A stretch of DNA of 53,245 nucleotides, taken from positions 1-53,245 of the forward strand of contig SVNW01000019.1 of NCBI GenBank assembly GCA_015066745.1. The letters run 5' to 3'. How positions within the stretch are numbered: position 1 is the first letter of the stretch; the number at the start of each line of letters is the position of its first letter. Shown in pieces: positions 16,214 through 24,203 of the stretch. Source of the DNA: Ruminococcus sp. GTDB lineage: Bacteria > Bacillota > Clostridia > Oscillospirales > Ruminococcaceae. Under the pieces are notes generated by a model. The model made no database searches and was not told the DNA's origin. It worked only from the letters and a program-made list of their open reading frames with translations. Made by a program: the position numbers and the translations under genes.

Positions 16214-17044
16214 ATGTATAAAATGTTAATAGTAAATGATGAACTTTCAGAGTCGCAGAATATGCTGTATACGCTGAAAAATGAGCTTGATAATTTTCTT
16301 AGTGACTTGCAGACTGCGTCATCCGAATCGGAAACACTGGAGAAAACAGTAAAGTTTATGCCTGATTTTATAGTTATGGACGTGGATCTGGGCAAAGAAA
16401 GCTGGAAAGAAACGATAAAGACTATAAAAATGAGCAACAGTTACAGTCAGGTGATACTTATTACAGCGTATGACTGTTTTGATGACGCTGTATCGCTGAG
16501 TGTAGATGACTATCTGCTTAGACCTGTCAGACTGACAACGATTACAGATTCTTTGTACAAACTTGCGAAAAATATTTCCGAGTCACGCAAAAAGAATGAT
16601 TATGCCATGAAAATAAGGGAAGATTACGAAAAAGCAACAAATGTCCTTGAACAGATAAGAAAAAAATATTTACGTCTTATCGAAAGTGATGATGAAGAAA
16701 AATCTTCTGACAATGATGTTGTTCAGATAACAGACAAGTATATAGTCTGTAACTATAATAAAAATATAAAACTTGAAGAACTTGCAAGCGAAATAAATAT
16801 AAGCAGATATCATCTGTGTCGTATATACAGAGAAAAAACAGGTGTTAACTTCACAAATACTCTTGCAGATATACGCATACTGAAGTCAAAAGAACTTATA
16901 GTTCAGAGTGATATGGCAATAAAAGACGTTGCTATGTCTGTCGGATATACAGATGTAAGTTATTTTTCAAGACTTTTCAAGAAAGTAACAGGGATATCAC
17001 CAAATGATTATCGTAAAGCAGCATACAGTATGTCAAAACGTTAA
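16214..17044 (+). CDS. AraC-family response regulator (YesN type) with atypical receiver
   Basis: A 276-residue transcription regulator. The receiver domain (1-115) has acidic Asp9/Glu10, phospho-acceptor Asp56 (FIVMDVDLG) and Thr84, but the otherwise invariant Lys of the LKP motif is Arg103 (LLRPV). A coiled linker (about 125-165) leads to two AraC helix-turn-helix units (about 175-272), with KLEELASEINISRYHLCRIY and IKDVAMSVGYTDVSYFSRLF. YesN-type regulators usually work with a histidine kinase to control sugar-uptake genes; none is present here. AGGAGT precedes ATG. The gene is followed 17 bp later by a GNAT gene; a possible target is the solute-binding lipoprotein further on. Confidence 0.85.
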   Translation: MYKMLIVNDELSESQNMLYTLKNELDNFLSDLQTASSESETLEKTVKFMPDFIVMDVDLGKESWKETIKTIKMSNSYSQVILITAYDCFDDAVSLSVDDYLLRPVRLTTITDSLYKLAKNISESRKKNDYAMKIREDYEKATNVLEQIRKKYLRLIESDDEEKSSDNDVVQITDKYIVCNYNKNIKLEELASEINISRYHLCRIYREKTGVNFTNTLADIRILKSKELIVQSDMAIKDVAMSVGYTDVSYFSRLFKKVTGISPNDYRKAAYSMSKR

Positions 17045-17061
17045 GAAACGGAGGCAATTTT

Positions 17062-17535
17062 ATGACTATAAGAAGAGCCGAAACAAAAGACATGGAAGGT
17101 GTAAATAAGCTTCTAAGACAGGTTCTTATGATACATCACAACGGCAGACCCGATATTTTTAAGCCCGATGTTAAAAAATATACGGATAATGAGCTTAAAG
17201 AAATTTTTTCAGATGATGAAAAACCGGTTTTTGTGGCTGTCGATACCGATGAGAATGTTATAGGATATGCGTTCTGTATGTTTTTGCAACAGAAAAACAG
17301 TAATATACTTACAGACATAAAGACATTATATATAGATGATCTGTGTGTCGATGAAGAAAAAAGAGGAATGCATATCGGCAGTAAGCTGTATGAGTATGTA
17401 ATAAACTACGCAAAACAAAGTGGCTGTTACAATGTTACACTGAACGCATGGTCGTGCAATGAAAGTGCAATAAGATTTTATGAGAAATGTGGCATGGTAC
17501 CGCAGAAAATAGGGATGGAGAAAATATTATTATAA
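17062..17535 (+). CDS. GNAT-family N-acetyltransferase
   Basis: A 157-residue acetyl-CoA-dependent acetyltransferase. It starts MTIRRAETKDMEGVNKLLRQ as usual for the family, with the central strand IDDLCVDEEKRGMHIGSKLY (about 91-110) carrying the R-G-x-x-I-G acetyl-CoA pyrophosphate loop and the C-terminal motif NESAIRFYEKCGM (about 133-145). The substrate cannot be told. CGGAGG stands 7 bases before ATG. Cotranscribed with the response regulator. Confidence 0.85.
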   Translation: MTIRRAETKDMEGVNKLLRQVLMIHHNGRPDIFKPDVKKYTDNELKEIFSDDEKPVFVAVDTDENVIGYAFCMFLQQKNSNILTDIKTLYIDDLCVDEEKRGMHIGSKLYEYVINYAKQSGCYNVTLNAWSCNESAIRFYEKCGMVPQKIGMEKILL

Positions 17536-17554
17536 AATTTTAAATAGTTACATT

Positions 17555-17587
17555 AAAGTGTACACATTTTCTTGGGGTGTACACTTT
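17555..17587 (+). promoter_or_regulatory. Paired GTGTACAC sites between GNAT and lipoprotein genes
   Basis: Perfect 11-bp inverted repeat AAAGTGTACAC and GTGTACACTTT with an 11-base spacer. Each arm contains the self-complementary GTGTACAC, 19 bp apart. The right arm touches a TATAAT (17587-17592) that lacks a good -35, about 27 bp before the lipoprotein start. This could be an activator or repressor site at that promoter, or the GNAT operon terminator, though no T run follows. Confidence 0.5.
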
Positions 17588-17618
17588 ATAATTGTAAAAA
17601 GGAGTATGGGAAAATAAG

Positions 17619-20579
17619 ATGAGAAAATTAAATAAGATGTTTTCGTTTATAATGATATGGACGATAATGGTATCAATGGCAGGGTGTGCAAAAGAAAACA
17701 CAAAAAAGAAAGAAAGTTTATCAGTTCCTGAAAATAATACATCATCTGTTGAAACGGTTGATAAAAATACTAAGATGGATACACGTTATCGATTAAACAA
17801 AATAGAAGGACAGTATGGAAGACTACATGATATTAAAGAGATAGGAGATAGTGTGTATATAGCCGGAAATGAATATTTTTCCGGTAATACAAAAGAAATA
17901 ATTTCAGTTATTGATATTGAAAACAAAGAAGAAAAATTAATTAAAGAATATGATGAAAGCAAGATGCTTGGTGATTCAGAAATTAAAAGTATGCAAGAAT
18001 ATATATATGATGGTATTTATCGTGTATATAAAACTGACAAAGGCATGCGTATTGTAAAAATAGATTTGTCATCAGGTCAGACTGAAGTGGTATTTCAAAC
18101 CGAACAGGATATGGAGATACAATATTTTGGGGTTTGTAATGACAGAAAATATATTTGTCAAGTTGGCGTAAACGGTAAAATAGTAGATGTTTATGATACT
18201 GATTTTAATCATATAGGAGCTTTAGAATTTGACAGTGGTGCTATTATCTCTAAATTATTTTGTGATGATATGAACAATACATATGTTTTTATACATAACG
18301 AAAGTAATAGAGAAAATGTACTGTATAAATATGATATTGAATTCAACAAAATTTATCATTATATTTATAGCGATATGAATGGTTATCCTTTTGCAATGTT
18401 TAAAGAAACGTACTCAGATAATAATGTGATCGCAACAATTGATGATGAAAGCAATATATTTATAAATGTAATAGATGCACAAACAGGAGAAACACTTGAC
18501 AGATATGAGTTTAGTGATAATGAATTATGTAATATATATTCCGGAGCGATGGGATATGAAATGCTTCTTATGTGCGGTGATGGAATATATGGATATAATT
18601 ATTCTACAGACCAAAAAGAACTTTTATATGGGTATGACTATGAAAATATACCTTATGGATTGACCAGTGACTCAGATATGATTAAGATTAATTATGTTTC
18701 GGATACTGAAGAAATAACTGAAGGAATAAAAGTCATAGATTCACAGGGAAGTGTGATTAATAAGATACCGTATATAAAAAATATTGATGGATTTATTAGT
18801 TCAGCATATATAACAGAAGACGGGGGAGTTTGTTATATAGAAGAAGAATACAATCCTGCTTATATGGACGATAACATGGGTGGACATATTATTCATTATA
18901 TAGCTCCTGATGGAAACCATTCATACTATAATGTACCGGCAGAAAATACAGAAAATTATCCGCTGTTTGTCACTGCCGATTCAAATAAAAATGTATTTAT
19001 CGGTGAAAGAGGAGCAGATGGTTTTGAACTTGTTGTAAGTATATATGATATATCCGGAAACTTAATAAAAAAATTAAATAAAAATGATTTTCATGGCTTG
19101 AATTTTTATTTTATGAAAAACGGCGAGCTTTGTCTAAGTCTGAGTGAGAGAAATGAAGAGAACAACTTATATTCCTTAAATTGCAGTAGTGACAAATATG
19201 CTCTTTTAAAAGAAAATTTTGGTGGTGGTGTTGCTTGCACAGGTGACAACGACAATGATATATATATTACTCTATCAGGTTCAATATATAAATATTCATT
19301 TGAAACAGAAGAATTTACTAAAATGTTTAGTATGGAAGAGACAGGTGATATATCTGCGATTAATGGTAATATAGAGAAGATGTCGTATATAGGAGATGAC
19401 GAATTTATAGTATCAATGAGAACAGAAGAAGGTTTATCGTGTTACAAGTTTGAAAAGTATCAGACTGAAGCTGTACAGACTATAACTGTCGGGGCATTTT
19501 ATTTCGATGATACTATGATGGAACATATTACAAATTTCAATGATGACAACAAAGATGTAAGGATAGTGACCAAATCATATGCAGGAGTTGAATTAATAAA
19601 TCAGATGCATATAGATTTGATAGAAAATAAACTTGATATGATTATCTCTGATGATAATCTCTCAATTGATGATTATAGCGCTGATATGTTCTGTGATTTG
19701 TCAGACTTTTTTGAAAAAGATGAAGATATAATAAAAACTGATTACTATGAAAATATAGTTGAACTTTATAATGAAGAAGGAAGTATGCATAAGATATCTC
19801 CGAGTTTTCAGATTTCAGCTCTGGTTGGGCGTGCGGAAGATATGACGCAAAATCAGGGAAACGGCTGGAGTGAAGAAGAGTTTCTTGCTTTTGCTGATAA
19901 TCATAATATATTCGACAAAATGAATTATACATTTTTTATGAGAACTTTTATTCCATACTTTTCAGATAACTATATTGACAGACAAAATTATACTTGCAAT
20001 TTTGTAAATTCACAATTTAAAAACATAATTTCAACTATAAAAGATGATATCGGAAATCTTGGAAATGAATTTTCGGATTGTTATTCGCTTGCAGATAATT
20101 CAACAGATCTTATTATGGAAGATATAGATGAATATTCAAGTGCCTATAGTATGTTTAACAATACAGATATTATTTTTAAGGGATATCCTTCAAAAGATAA
20201 AAATGGGTTTATAGTAAATCCTGATATATGTTTCTCTATAACTGCAAATTGTGAAAATAAAGAAAAAGCATGGGAATTTATAAAATATTTTCTTCTTGAT
20301 GAGTATCAGAGCAGTATAACAAATTCTATTCCATTAAAGAAAAAATATGTTGATTATATTTTTGGTAGTTCAGGTCAGATGTCTTCAGATAAACTCAGAA
20401 ATGAGATAATGGAAGTAATAGAAAACGCTGATATTCTTAATCGTACCAATTCCGGTAGCAGAATATACAAAATACTTGAAGAAGAACTTGCATTATATTT
20501 TGATTCTCAGTTAGACATTGATCAGGTGGCTGAGTCAATTCAAAGCAAAGTTTCATTATATCTTAATGAAATAAAATAA
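17619..20579 (+). CDS. Large solute-binding lipoprotein with propeller-like N-terminal region
   Basis: A 986-residue lipoprotein: signal peptide, lipobox MAGC with the modified Cys at residue 23. Residues from about 60 to 620 look like a beta-propeller, with repeated short strands and D-x-D/N turns, and no enzyme motif. From about 622 (TITVGAFYFDDTMMEHITNF) to the end it looks like a family 1 extracellular solute-binding protein, including the closing GFIVNPDICFSITANCENKE and KAWEFIKYFL segments (about 865-890). Such proteins feed CUT1-type sugar importers. No permease genes are adjacent; the MsmK ATPase at 11750 could energise a remote one. AGGAG lies 11 bases before the ATG. Confidence 0.75.
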   Translation: MRKLNKMFSFIMIWTIMVSMAGCAKENTKKKESLSVPENNTSSVETVDKNTKMDTRYRLNKIEGQYGRLHDIKEIGDSVYIAGNEYFSGNTKEIISVIDIENKEEKLIKEYDESKMLGDSEIKSMQEYIYDGIYRVYKTDKGMRIVKIDLSSGQTEVVFQTEQDMEIQYFGVCNDRKYICQVGVNGKIVDVYDTDFNHIGALEFDSGAIISKLFCDDMNNTYVFIHNESNRENVLYKYDIEFNKIYHYIYSDMNGYPFAMFKETYSDNNVIATIDDESNIFINVIDAQTGETLDRYEFSDNELCNIYSGAMGYEMLLMCGDGIYGYNYSTDQKELLYGYDYENIPYGLTSDSDMIKINYVSDTEEITEGIKVIDSQGSVINKIPYIKNIDGFISSAYITEDGGVCYIEEEYNPAYMDDNMGGHIIHYIAPDGNHSYYNVPAENTENYPLFVTADSNKNVFIGERGADGFELVVSIYDISGNLIKKLNKNDFHGLNFYFMKNGELCLSLSERNEENNLYSLNCSSDKYALLKENFGGGVACTGDNDNDIYITLSGSIYKYSFETEEFTKMFSMEETGDISAINGNIEKMSYIGDDEFIVSMRTEEGLSCYKFEKYQTEAVQTITVGAFYFDDTMMEHITNFNDDNKDVRIVTKSYAGVELINQMHIDLIENKLDMIISDDNLSIDDYSADMFCDLSDFFEKDEDIIKTDYYENIVELYNEEGSMHKISPSFQISALVGRAEDMTQNQGNGWSEEEFLAFADNHNIFDKMNYTFFMRTFIPYFSDNYIDRQNYTCNFVNSQFKNIISTIKDDIGNLGNEFSDCYSLADNSTDLIMEDIDEYSSAYSMFNNTDIIFKGYPSKDKNGFIVNPDICFSITANCENKEKAWEFIKYFLLDEYQSSITNSIPLKKKYVDYIFGSSGQMSSDKLRNEIMEVIENADILNRTNSGSRIYKILEEELALYFDSQLDIDQVAESIQSKVSLYLNEIK

Positions 20580-20593
20580 GAAAAAATAAAAAG

Positions 20594-20619
20594 CCAATCC
20601 GAACAAGGGTTGGTTTTTT
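20594..20619 (+). terminator. Terminator of the lipoprotein gene
   Basis: Stem CCAATCC/GGGTTGG (one T-G pair), 6-base loop, six T. Confidence 0.8.
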
Positions 20620-20675
20620 ATGGATTAAAATGAGATAGAAAAAATAAAAAACATATAAAATTTTTCATATACTAT

Positions 20676-20703
20676 TTGAATTTATAAAAAAATTTGTTAT
20701 AAT
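20676..20703 (+). promoter_or_regulatory. Promoter of flippase gene
   Basis: TTGAAT, 16-base spacer, TATAAT; leader of about 50 bases. Confidence 0.65.
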
Positions 20704-20758
20704 ATATAGTATCTGAGGTTATCAGAAATATATAAATAAAATAACGAGGATTACTAAT

Positions 20759-22153
20759 ATGGATAAATACAAAAAGCTGGCATCGGACACGCTTATATTT
20801 TCCATCGGTACTTTCAGTTCGAAAATATTAAGTTTTCTGTTAGTAGGTTTGTATACCGGTGCCATGTCTACAGAGCAATTTGGTCTGGTATCGAAGATGC
20901 AGAATTTTGTTTTGCTTATAGCTCCGATTGCTATTTTGAGTATTGATGAGGCTATTATCAGATTTGGTGTGGAAAAAAATATTCCAAGAGAAAAAGTATA
21001 CAGTTCGAGTCTGTTTGTAGCATTAGCAGGTATATTGATATCATTATGTGTATTTCCGATAATGGGATTATTTCCGAATTATCAGCCGTATATAAAATAC
21101 ATGATACTGCTTTTGTTTACGTCGCAGTTCAGGTGGCTCAATCAGCAGTATGCAAAAGTAAAAAATTATGTGAAGTTATTTGCTTTTGACGGTATATTGT
21201 CAACTATTACACTTACGCTGTTTTCGGTGATATTCCTTTGGGGCTTTGATATGACCGTAAAAGGTTATATGCTGGCTATTATACTTTCAGACGCTATTTC
21301 AATAGTTTTTCTGATGTATATGGCAAATATGCATAAGGACTTTGATGTTAAGCTTATAGATAAAAAACTTATAAAAGAGATGATACAGTATACGACGCCA
21401 CTCATACCTACAACGATATTGTGGTGGGTAGTAAGTTCTTCGGATCTTTTTATGGTGTCGTTATTCAAAGGTGAAGATCTTAGTGGTATATATGCTTGTG
21501 CCTATAAAATCCCTAATCTGATATCTGTTGTATCGATAGTATTTTTCAGGGCATGGCAGATGTCGGCTATTACCGAATATAATTCTGCTGACAGAAAGAA
21601 GTTCTATACAAAAATATTTGACGGATATATGTCTGTAATGTTTGTAGCGGCTGCAGGGCTTATGCTCTTTTTAAAACCACTTACATTATTGCTTGTCAGT
21701 GATGATTTTGAGATAGCGTACAAATATTCACCATATCTTATCATAGGTGTTCTTATGATGAGCTTCTGTACATTTTTAAGCAGTATATATAATGCTACAA
21801 ACCAAAACGGTATGTCACTTAAAACCAGTGTACTTGCAGCCGGAGTCAATCTTTTTCTTAATTTTCCTGCTATACTTATATTCGGAGCGCAGGGAGCGGC
21901 ATTCTCTACAATGGTATCATACCTTGTATGTTGCTTTGTAAGAATAGTATCAACCCAGCAGATAGCACGTTATTCAGTAAGCTGGAAAAAGTTCGGTATA
22001 AATCTGTTAGTCTTATTTGTAATGGCACTGGTCGTTATATTGGGAGCACCTATTATGTATCTGTGGCTTGCGATAGGATTTGTTGCTATTTTACTTGTAA
22101 ATTACGGTCCGATAGAGGTTACTGTAAAAAAAGTAGTCGGATTTATAAGATGA
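20759..22153 (+). CDS. Polysaccharide/oligosaccharide flippase (MOP superfamily, Wzx-like)
   Basis: A 464-residue membrane protein with about 12-14 helices, starting MDKYKKLASDTLIFSIGTFSSKI as typical of the Polysacc_synt family. Charged loops such as EQFGLVSKMQ (about 41-50) and EAIIRFGVEKN (about 64-74), and a late NATNQNGMSLKTS segment (about 347-359), fit RfbX/Wzx proteins that move lipid-linked glycans across the membrane. It is a single gene, not in a glycan cluster, so its substrate is unknown. CGAGGA lies upstream of ATG. Confidence 0.88.
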   Translation: MDKYKKLASDTLIFSIGTFSSKILSFLLVGLYTGAMSTEQFGLVSKMQNFVLLIAPIAILSIDEAIIRFGVEKNIPREKVYSSSLFVALAGILISLCVFPIMGLFPNYQPYIKYMILLLFTSQFRWLNQQYAKVKNYVKLFAFDGILSTITLTLFSVIFLWGFDMTVKGYMLAIILSDAISIVFLMYMANMHKDFDVKLIDKKLIKEMIQYTTPLIPTTILWWVVSSSDLFMVSLFKGEDLSGIYACAYKIPNLISVVSIVFFRAWQMSAITEYNSADRKKFYTKIFDGYMSVMFVAAAGLMLFLKPLTLLLVSDDFEIAYKYSPYLIIGVLMMSFCTFLSSIYNATNQNGMSLKTSVLAAGVNLFLNFPAILIFGAQGAAFSTMVSYLVCCFVRIVSTQQIARYSVSWKKFGINLLVLFVMALVVILGAPIMYLWLAIGFVAILLVNYGPIEVTVKKVVGFIR

Positions 22154-22168
22154 TTTTTAATAAAAATA

Positions 22169-22204
22169 AAAACAGTTGGTATCATTTAAAATACCAACTG
22201 TTTT
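22169..22204. terminator. Bidirectional terminator between flippase and amylase genes
   Basis: Fourteen-pair stem AAAACAGTTGGTAT/ATACCAACTGTTTT with an 8-base loop; serves the two convergent genes. Confidence 0.9.
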
Positions 22205-22207
22205 ATT

Positions 22208-24088
22208 TTACGCTTCCACTTTTATAAAAGCAAAACTATAAGGGTCAAGTTTGAGTTTTACTGCATCGCTGTCAGCTGTAGGTATTTCTTTTTTACCGAC
22301 AACTATATTGTATTTGGAATACTTGTGAACTTTACGGTCGATATAACGAACCTTATCTGAACGGTTAATAAATACAAGTATAGCTTTGTTCTGACTTTCC
22401 TTGATTCTTGCAAAGCCGACAACATCTTTATCAAAAGCAAGAAATCTGAAAGTACCGTCTTTAAATATACTTGAACTCTTTCTCAATGAACTGAGCTGTT
22501 TTGTAAATTCGATAAGTTCTGTATCTTCATTTCCCCATGGATAACAACCTCTGTTGAACGGATCTTTGTGGCCTTCCATTCCTGCTTCGTCACCATAATA
22601 AATACATGGAACACCCGGAAGGAAGTACATAAGTACCATAGCAAGTTTAAGAAGAGTTTTACCTTTCTTGTACCGTGCAGGAGTCATCTTGTGTGTTGAC
22701 ATCCATTCCTTATCCTTGTCTTCGATAGATTCGTCACCGAGTACGGATATCGCACGTTCTACATCGTGAGTTGATACGAAGTTCATAAGTACGTCTGTTG
22801 CGGGTTTCGGATAGTTTTCGATGATCGTCATGATATTGTTTTTAAATTCAGGATCACCGTCTTTAATATATGAAAGTATAGCATCACGGAAGGGATAATT
22901 CATTACGGAGTCGAGTTGACCGCCGAGAAGATATCTTCTCTTTATTCCGTAGCTTTCTGCATTTGAAGCATCTTTCCATACTTCGCCGATTACAAGTTTT
23001 TCAGAGCTGACACTTTTCATGGATTTGCGGACGTTGTAGAGGAATGTGTCAGGCAGTTCATCTGCTACATCAAGTCTGAATCCCGATGCACCGAGGGATA
23101 ACCAGTAGTGGAGTACACCATCATCATCGCAGATAAATTGTGTAAATTTATAGTTGTTTTCATTTGTGTTCGGAAGTGAATCAATTCCCCACCATGCTTC
23201 GTATACATCAGGGTAGGAAGTGAAGTTATACCATTCGTAATATTCACTTTCTTTTGAGTTGTATGCACCGACAGTATCATAATAATCATATTTGTTAAAG
23301 TAGATGCTGTTTGCACCTGTATGAGAGAAGACGCCGTCAAGTATTACACTTATTCCGTGTGCTTTGGCTTCACTGCATAGTTTTTTGAAGTCCTCATTTG
23401 TTCCGAGCATAGGGTCTACCAGTTTGTAGTTAGCTGTGCTGTATCGGTGATTTTCGTGAGACTCAAAAATAGGATTCATGTAGATACAGGTAACGCCGAG
23501 ACTCTGGAGATACGGAAGTTTTGAGATTATTCCTTCAAGGTCTCCGCCAAAATAGTCGTAGTTCCACATACCTGTTTCAGGGTGTGGTTTGTAAAGAGGT
23601 GTACCGCCCCAGTCATCTCTTATGACTCTGTCAGCAGGAATGTCCTTATGTTCTGTACCACTCTTACAGAATCTGTCAGGGAAGATCTGATACATTATAC
23701 CGCCTTTTAAGAAAGAAGGTGTTTTGTAATCGGCACTGTAGACTGTAAGCTGGAACAGTTCGCCTTCATCAAATCCGCCTATATGTGTGTTTTGTTTTTT
23801 AATGTAATATGTTTCTCCTGCTACTGTTGTAAAGAAGTAGTAGTAATAAACACCCGAATAACTTGTGTTAAATGACGCTGTGTAACTTATCGAGTCATTA
23901 TCTTCGGCAGTTTTGTTCATTTTTATGAAACGCTTTTTAAAACCTACACGGTATATGACCATTACCGGAGCGTCTTCGCTTTCATGTGACAATGGAAGTT
24001 TTATGGTAAAGTCACAGAATTCATCTGTTTTTATAGCCCCAAAAGTTGATTTGTAAGATGTATCCCAACTATCATAAATTTTTTTCAT
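22208..24088 (-). CDS. Cytoplasmic GH13 alpha-amylase (neopullulanase/cyclomaltodextrinase type)
   Basis: A 626-residue glycoside hydrolase of family 13. An N-terminal beta domain (1-120) is followed by the barrel opening GGIMYQIFPDRFC. The conserved regions are DGVFSHTG (region I), GFRLDVADE with nucleophile Asp340, VIGEVW with acid/base Glu369, and FVSTHDVE with Asp442. No signal peptide, so it acts inside on imported malto-oligosaccharides, pullulan pieces or glycogen. The start is ATG 24088 (MKKIYDSWDTSYKS) after ACGAGG; the frame is open 20 codons further but without a ribosome site. It follows glgP by 115 bp, separated by a strong hairpin, and the pair forms an alpha-glucan breakdown unit. 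Confidence 0.9.
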   Translation of the reverse strand: MKKIYDSWDTSYKSTFGAIKTDEFCDFTIKLPLSHESEDAPVMVIYRVGFKKRFIKMNKTAEDNDSISYTASFNTSYSGVYYYYFFTTVAGETYYIKKQNTHIGGFDEGELFQLTVYSADYKTPSFLKGGIMYQIFPDRFCKSGTEHKDIPADRVIRDDWGGTPLYKPHPETGMWNYDYFGGDLEGIISKLPYLQSLGVTCIYMNPIFESHENHRYSTANYKLVDPMLGTNEDFKKLCSEAKAHGISVILDGVFSHTGANSIYFNKYDYYDTVGAYNSKESEYYEWYNFTSYPDVYEAWWGIDSLPNTNENNYKFTQFICDDDGVLHYWLSLGASGFRLDVADELPDTFLYNVRKSMKSVSSEKLVIGEVWKDASNAESYGIKRRYLLGGQLDSVMNYPFRDAILSYIKDGDPEFKNNIMTIIENYPKPATDVLMNFVSTHDVERAISVLGDESIEDKDKEWMSTHKMTPARYKKGKTLLKLAMVLMYFLPGVPCIYYGDEAGMEGHKDPFNRGCYPWGNEDTELIEFTKQLSSLRKSSSIFKDGTFRFLAFDKDVVGFARIKESQNKAILVFINRSDKVRYIDRKVHKYSKYNIVVGKKEIPTADSDAVKLKLDPYSFAFIKVEA

Positions 24089-24145
24089 AACAAATACCTC
24101 GTTTCTGTTCTGAAATTTAAAATTAAAGTGTAAGCTGAATATGAT

Positions 24146-24175
24146 CAAGGCGACAGAGTCTGTACTGTCGCCTTG
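24146..24175 (-). other. Intra-operon hairpin between glgP and amylase genes
   Basis: Perfect 11-pair GC-rich stem CAAGGCGACAG/CTGTCGCCTTG with an 8-base loop. Neither strand has a T run behind it, so it is not a standard terminator. It may stabilise the glgP message end or set the ratio of the two products. Confidence 0.6.
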
Positions 24176-24203
24176 AAAAAGTTATTGTATTGACAGTACT
24201 AAA

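Noticed and set aside
24146..24175. Hairpin between glgP and amylase read as a terminator
   Set aside because: No T run follows on either strand; kept as a hairpin of unknown role.
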